DNA of 64,000 nt from Allacma fusca (Eukaryota > Arthropoda > Collembola > Symphypleona > Sminthuridae): contig OX359247.1 in the NCBI GenBank assembly GCA_947179485.1, positions 54,409,131 to 54,473,130 on the forward strand, in the 5' to 3' direction. Position 1 is the stretch's first letter. Every line of letters begins with the position of its first letter. The notes beneath the pieces are model-generated. The model was not told where the DNA came from and did not search any database. It saw nothing but the letters and a program-made list of their open reading frames with translations. Shown one piece after another: positions 61,701 through 64,000 of this stretch. The position numbers were made by a program, and so were the translations under genes.

Positions 61701-64000
61701 GATGGTCCTGCTACTGCTGAATTTGGTCTGACGGGGACAGCTGGAGCTGTCGGTGTCGTTGGTCGGTTTGCTGACCTGGTTATAAACCTTCCGGTTGGTC
61801 TAACTGGTACTGCAAAAGTCGTTGCTGCGCGTGTCGTAGATGCAGGCGTTGCTGTCCGTGACCTTAGGGTGTCACCTTGGACGTATGACTCGTTGCTTCT
61901 AGATGTCTGTTCCGAAGGTGGTGGTTGGGGTGCTGTTACAAGCTCTCCACCCTCTATGATGGTCCTGTCGTTGTTGGTTGCTCGTTGCAGGATGTCTCGA
62001 CCTCGTAAACTGTGGCGGTGTATACCTGTGCGTCCTATTGGTAGGCTGTTATATAACGAGCCTCTCGGTGATTGATAGACGGTAAACCTGTCTTGGGGTC
62101 TAAATGCCTGGTAGTAAGTACCTGTGTCAGAATTTCTGATGGTATTTGCAATAGTCAATGACGGATTCTGTTCTCTTAATTGCCTCCCTACTTGCACCAA
62201 TGTCCTTAAAGCTGTTTCACTAACGTCGAGTGGCGGTGCTCGCAACGCGTGCACGGGTGGATGTACGTAAATTCGACCTCCCGGTGACTGGTAAACTCGG
62301 TGTACCAGTTGTTCGTTATTGTTTGCCTGGGTGGAATCTGTGTTGACGTACAATTTTGTTGATGCTAAATCCCTCTTAACGTTAGCCTGTGATGTACTAC
62401 CAATTTGGGTGGTCTCGACCTCCTCGGTTGGTGTCTCCAAGTCGTCTTGGGTGGGTTGTAGTCTAAATTTCAGGTTAGGTTGAGTTGGTCGGTTCCTAGG
62501 CGTATTTTCCGTTGAAACCTGTCTATTCTGACCGGCTAGTGAGATGTGTACTGGGTTAATTTGCTGTGTTGTCTCGTGAGAGTTGCTGTGTCGGCTTGAC
62601 TGCCCTCTGTCACCTGTTGCGGGTGTTGAGCGACAGGAATTACTGGACCTCGGGGTCACTCTCGGTTGTGCCGTAGAGCTCCCTGTTGGCGTCTGATTAC
62701 CTGTCTGGATTGTAGGTGATGTAGTGGGTGCTCTTGGGCTACCCTTCTGTATGGCTGTCTCGCAACGGCTGTTGCTTGGTCTCTCACGTGTCGTAATCCC
62801 TTGTGGACTGGTTCTGGGATTTAAGTTGCTGTTTTCCTCAGCACTATTTACCCTGTAATGTCTTCTCGCCGATTTCTGGAAAAGTTGTGACCTAGGTGAT
62901 GAGTAATCTACCTGGTTACTGTCCGTCACCTGGTTACTTGGTCTGAGATGGTCACGATCGGAGTTACTCGACTTCCGATTTCGAGGGGTTGTTAAACCTG
63001 CTTGAAGTGTCGCTGAGGCTATTGCTTGGGCTATAGCCTTGTTGATTGAGCTTGAGCTGGTATTCAAGCTTTCCGGTGAAATTCTTCGTGACGTAACGGG
63101 TTGTATTGTGGGCTCGCCTGAGATGGTCCTTAGCGTAGATCTAGATGCTGGTTCTAATAAACCCGTAACCGGATTCCGTGTTACTGGTGGGTTTCTTTGG
63201 TCGTACCTAAGGTACCTGCTTATGATGTCGTCAGCACTGGAGTCGATTGCACTTTGCTGGGTGGTCCCGTTGTTATCTGGCTCTTGTTCTGGACCTGGCC
63301 TACTCTCGTCGCTGACTCGCCTTTCTTGTCGTTGTTGACCAAATTCTAGATTTTCACTAAGTCTTCCGGATTGTATCACGGTTGTGTACCTAGGTGTATC
63401 GTTGAAGAAAATCTGGCTATCCTGGTGTGCCTGATGGCTTCTCAACGACAATACCCGGTGCTCTAAAAGGTTTCGGATGACGTCTGTGGGGATGAAAATG
63501 TTGTCCCTGACGTTCCGACCGTACTCGAAGGCACGTGTACGTAACACTTCCCTTTCTTCCCTATTCGGATCTCTGTTATTGTCCCGTCTGTGGGTGACTT
63601 CAGCTAATCTAAGGAAAAAATGTGTCCACTGGACTGTACCTGTATAAAGATTTTGAGCTAACCTGTGATACACCTCTATCAGCTGTCCTTCCAATCCTCG
63701 AACTACCAGAAAATTTTCCACTGAGTTCCGTTGGAAGCCTGCTGTGGTCACTAGTTGTTGAAATGATCCCGCTGGTACTATCACACCTGTACCTGTCACT
63801 AATTGTACGAAATTTTCTTCCACTCTTTGGATGTTATCTTGCCCTTCTCTGATCGGTGGTAATTGATCCTCGACTGGGCCTTCCTGTTCTGTAGACTCAG
63901 ACACCCGGCTGAGTGTCCTTTGAAAGCCTATATCTCCTCTATTGGAAAATCCTGGAGATGGTCTTGATAGAAACCTATCTCGTACAAGTTGTTGTATGTC
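58694..64000 (-). CDS. gag: Gag polyprotein (partial; N-terminus beyond right edge)
   Basis: Structural protein of the particle. The frame is open through base 64000 with no ATG obliging a start inside, so at least 1768 residues are visible; animal Ty3/gypsy Gag is usually 300-600. Counting from the window edge: about 1200 disordered Ser/Thr/Arg-rich residues with a thrice-repeated SP-G-G/R-x-x-Y motif (YQSPGGRIY, YQSPRGSLY, TGPSGRVY), an RG-rich tract and a polyserine run. The capsid-like domain follows at about 1200-1410 (RDWIRNWIAERRLHEELPYD; EEFLIRYSITDQMI). Then come Asn/Arg/Gly-rich and Gln-Gly-Tyr-rich prion-like sequence (PQQGYAP, AQGYAPQQGYG) and one CCHC zinc knuckle CFGCGEMGHLRRNC near the end. 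Stop TAA at 58696-58694. Confidence 0.88.
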   Translation of the reverse strand, partial: DIQQLVRDRFLSRPSPGFSNRGDIGFQRTLSRVSESTEQEGPVEDQLPPIREGQDNIQRVEENFVQLVTGTGVIVPAGSFQQLVTTAGFQRNSVENFLVVRGLEGQLIEVYHRLAQNLYTGTVQWTHFFLRLAEVTHRRDNNRDPNREEREVLRTRAFEYGRNVRDNIFIPTDVIRNLLEHRVLSLRSHQAHQDSQIFFNDTPRYTTVIQSGRLSENLEFGQQRQERRVSDESRPGPEQEPDNNGTTQQSAIDSSADDIISRYLRYDQRNPPVTRNPVTGLLEPASRSTLRTISGEPTIQPVTSRRISPESLNTSSSSINKAIAQAIASATLQAGLTTPRNRKSSNSDRDHLRPSNQVTDSNQVDYSSPRSQLFQKSARRHYRVNSAEENSNLNPRTSPQGITTRERPSNSRCETAIQKGSPRAPTTSPTIQTGNQTPTGSSTAQPRVTPRSSNSCRSTPATGDRGQSSRHSNSHETTQQINPVHISLAGQNRQVSTENTPRNRPTQPNLKFRLQPTQDDLETPTEEVETTQIGSTSQANVKRDLASTKLYVNTDSTQANNNEQLVHRVYQSPGGRIYVHPPVHALRAPPLDVSETALRTLVQVGRQLREQNPSLTIANTIRNSDTGTYYQAFRPQDRFTVYQSPRGSLYNSLPIGRTGIHRHSLRGRDILQRATNNDRTIIEGGELVTAPQPPPSEQTSRSNESYVQGDTLRSRTATPASTTRAATTFAVPVRPTGRFITRSANRPTTPTAPAVPVRPNSAVAGPSRVTTTPTTSQGTVNWLDDLQYGVNIWTGPSGRVYTSENEATEDELVPSRITVRQYSKIARRQDRSRIQEVENEATWTGQVRRLIYFNRRDGIIQRRFRPTRDSDFEAFAATRAEHEEIVLSTNPIFTFWRILAQRSVDPNQVTSYIAPDFRLYHRHISLPNGIRRQRVPPGFLENIENEYDHQEALSRLVHDRSVEILTDTSSEEEVERIIQRDTPRRESGQHSSAQSSEETDHIFIGIDEEDFIIPEVPGQFTIRIPIDDAYDAAFRAIERDEELQEEVRFVDNTGETHFFPRIRLQDLSPETQVILTQVRKRRKPLRARRQIGNNQPRPPGPGPSGSGRGNQPRGANNNNSYNQRPSQSRSNPGRRGSRGGRHIGGRQRARSDPGSSGGSSSSSSSSSSNSSNPHDFEAFDNWRNRQIVNRNNFFNQVNVNIINPYVPINRNQGIRIEEVADQEQVRIIPRRHLDDDMTALMFPKVEFKPGVDDPETAFATAELQTNRFGGDTIITRMQYVQIIFDPPVRDWIRNWIAERRLHEELPYDTINWDEFREEFLIRYSITDQMIRTLMEKRKMNTDEDPCAYIDAKLALINRVDRFMPELEKIRLLRAGLTSEYIVFCRGWTAGTVADFIEGIKQYDEDRKTDGAESIETRFAKVQEMLEKLTSGMKPVPAETTVVKIAAVREQQDYRRPENRPNDQRGRSPGQGNFNNSRNSSPGYSNNSNYPDRGRNNQGYDDRRNYGNRGRSPTPERFYNNQDRSRPQYRNDGNSSNNQGYPQRNQNFGSRQSPNRQYYNNNPNNQGNRQWNDQQMNQGYNQSYNGYNSQGFNQTQGFMPPQGFNPNQGYPPQQGYAPFPGYAPTQGYGPAQGYAPQQGYGQGQNAGYTNPGMQQIQANPQGYQNQGYQPNNNQGGQRPQQYNNNNNRSRTNSRDRNSQSNDRNNSWRNQPDRQEQTQPIPGQLALESTQTDLKCFGCGEMGHLRRNCPHKRQSSPYPSGNSQRGTHPQ
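58699..58727 (-). promoter_or_regulatory. Predicted -1 ribosomal frameshift signal (Gag to Pol)
   Basis: On the minus strand the heptamer G GGA AAC (58727-58721), in phase with Gag codons GGA AAC, is followed after a 7-nt spacer by GGGGG ACGCA CCCCC (58713-58699), a 5-bp all-GC hairpin. The Pol frame is open only from 58739 and Gag stops at 58694, so the slip must occur in this 46-nt overlap, exactly where the heptamer lies. Confidence 0.75.

Larger units (their letters stand above)
40186..64000 (-). mobile_element. Giant Ty3/gypsy-type LTR retroelement (5' end outside window)
   Basis: In transcription order from the right edge: Gag (open at 64000), Pol, a cluster of overprinted small ORFs in the Pol tail, ORF3, ORF4, a 2.7-kb noncoding region, polypurine tract and 3' LTR. 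At least 23.8 kb is visible, against about 5-8 kb for usual animal Ty3/gypsy elements. Every large ORF is uninterrupted, which argues for a recent insertion. The order protease - RT - RNase H - integrase places it in Ty3/gypsy rather than copia. Confidence 0.85.

Overview
The window looks like an arthropod nuclear genome, most likely a hexapod and possibly a springtail (inference). It is AT-rich, with short GT-AG introns (about 70-300 bp). It holds tandem UDP-glycosyltransferase (UGT) genes, a 7-transmembrane gustatory-receptor-type chemoreceptor, a GILT thiol reductase gene and a dense population of DNA transposons and LTR retroelements. There is no sign of bacterial or organellar DNA.

Region 1 (1-22.5 kb) is a tandem UGT / chemoreceptor array. 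A UGT tail (1-219), a minus-strand receptor copy, a broken UGT, a second receptor copy and an intact four-exon UGT (20464-22517) follow in order. The repeating unit [UGT tail - convergent receptor - spacer - next UGT promoter and exon 1] occurs twice (1-8063 and 13926-20751). Copy A of the receptor is split by a hAT transposon that itself carries a second hAT. Copy B of the receptor is intact. The middle UGT is dead: it has a nonsense codon in exon 1, lost middle exons replaced by Ty1/copia debris, and a Helitron-like insertion in its last exon.

Region 2 (22.5-40 kb) holds nested non-autonomous transposons up to four deep (22651-25114), a GILT gene with two GILT domains in one polypeptide (27401-29037), a piggyBac-type MITE, two further elements with 8-bp duplications, and a transposon-type gene pair. 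That pair is a frameshifted TNP2/CACTA-like transposase (35685-37649) followed by an intact five-exon DUF4806 gene (37831-39355).

Region 3 (40.2-64 kb) is one giant Ty3/gypsy-type LTR retroelement on the minus strand. It has a 569-bp 3' LTR with a polypurine tract, ORF4 (short membrane protein), ORF3 (2186 aa), Pol (about 2400 aa) and Gag (at least 1768 aa, open past the right edge). At least 23.8 kb is visible and the 5' LTR lies outside. Pol is predicted to be made by -1 frameshifting at GGGAAAC followed by a GC hairpin.

The most unusual structure is in the tail of pol. Six short ATG-initiated ORFs, five of them coiled-coil-like, lie one after another in a single alternative (+1) frame overprinted on the disordered C-terminus of Pol. 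Across regions 1-2, seven non-autonomous elements from seemingly unrelated families share one architecture. Each has an 8-bp target duplication and private arrays of a 6-12 bp motif that, in most families, matches the inner end of that element's own terminal repeat.
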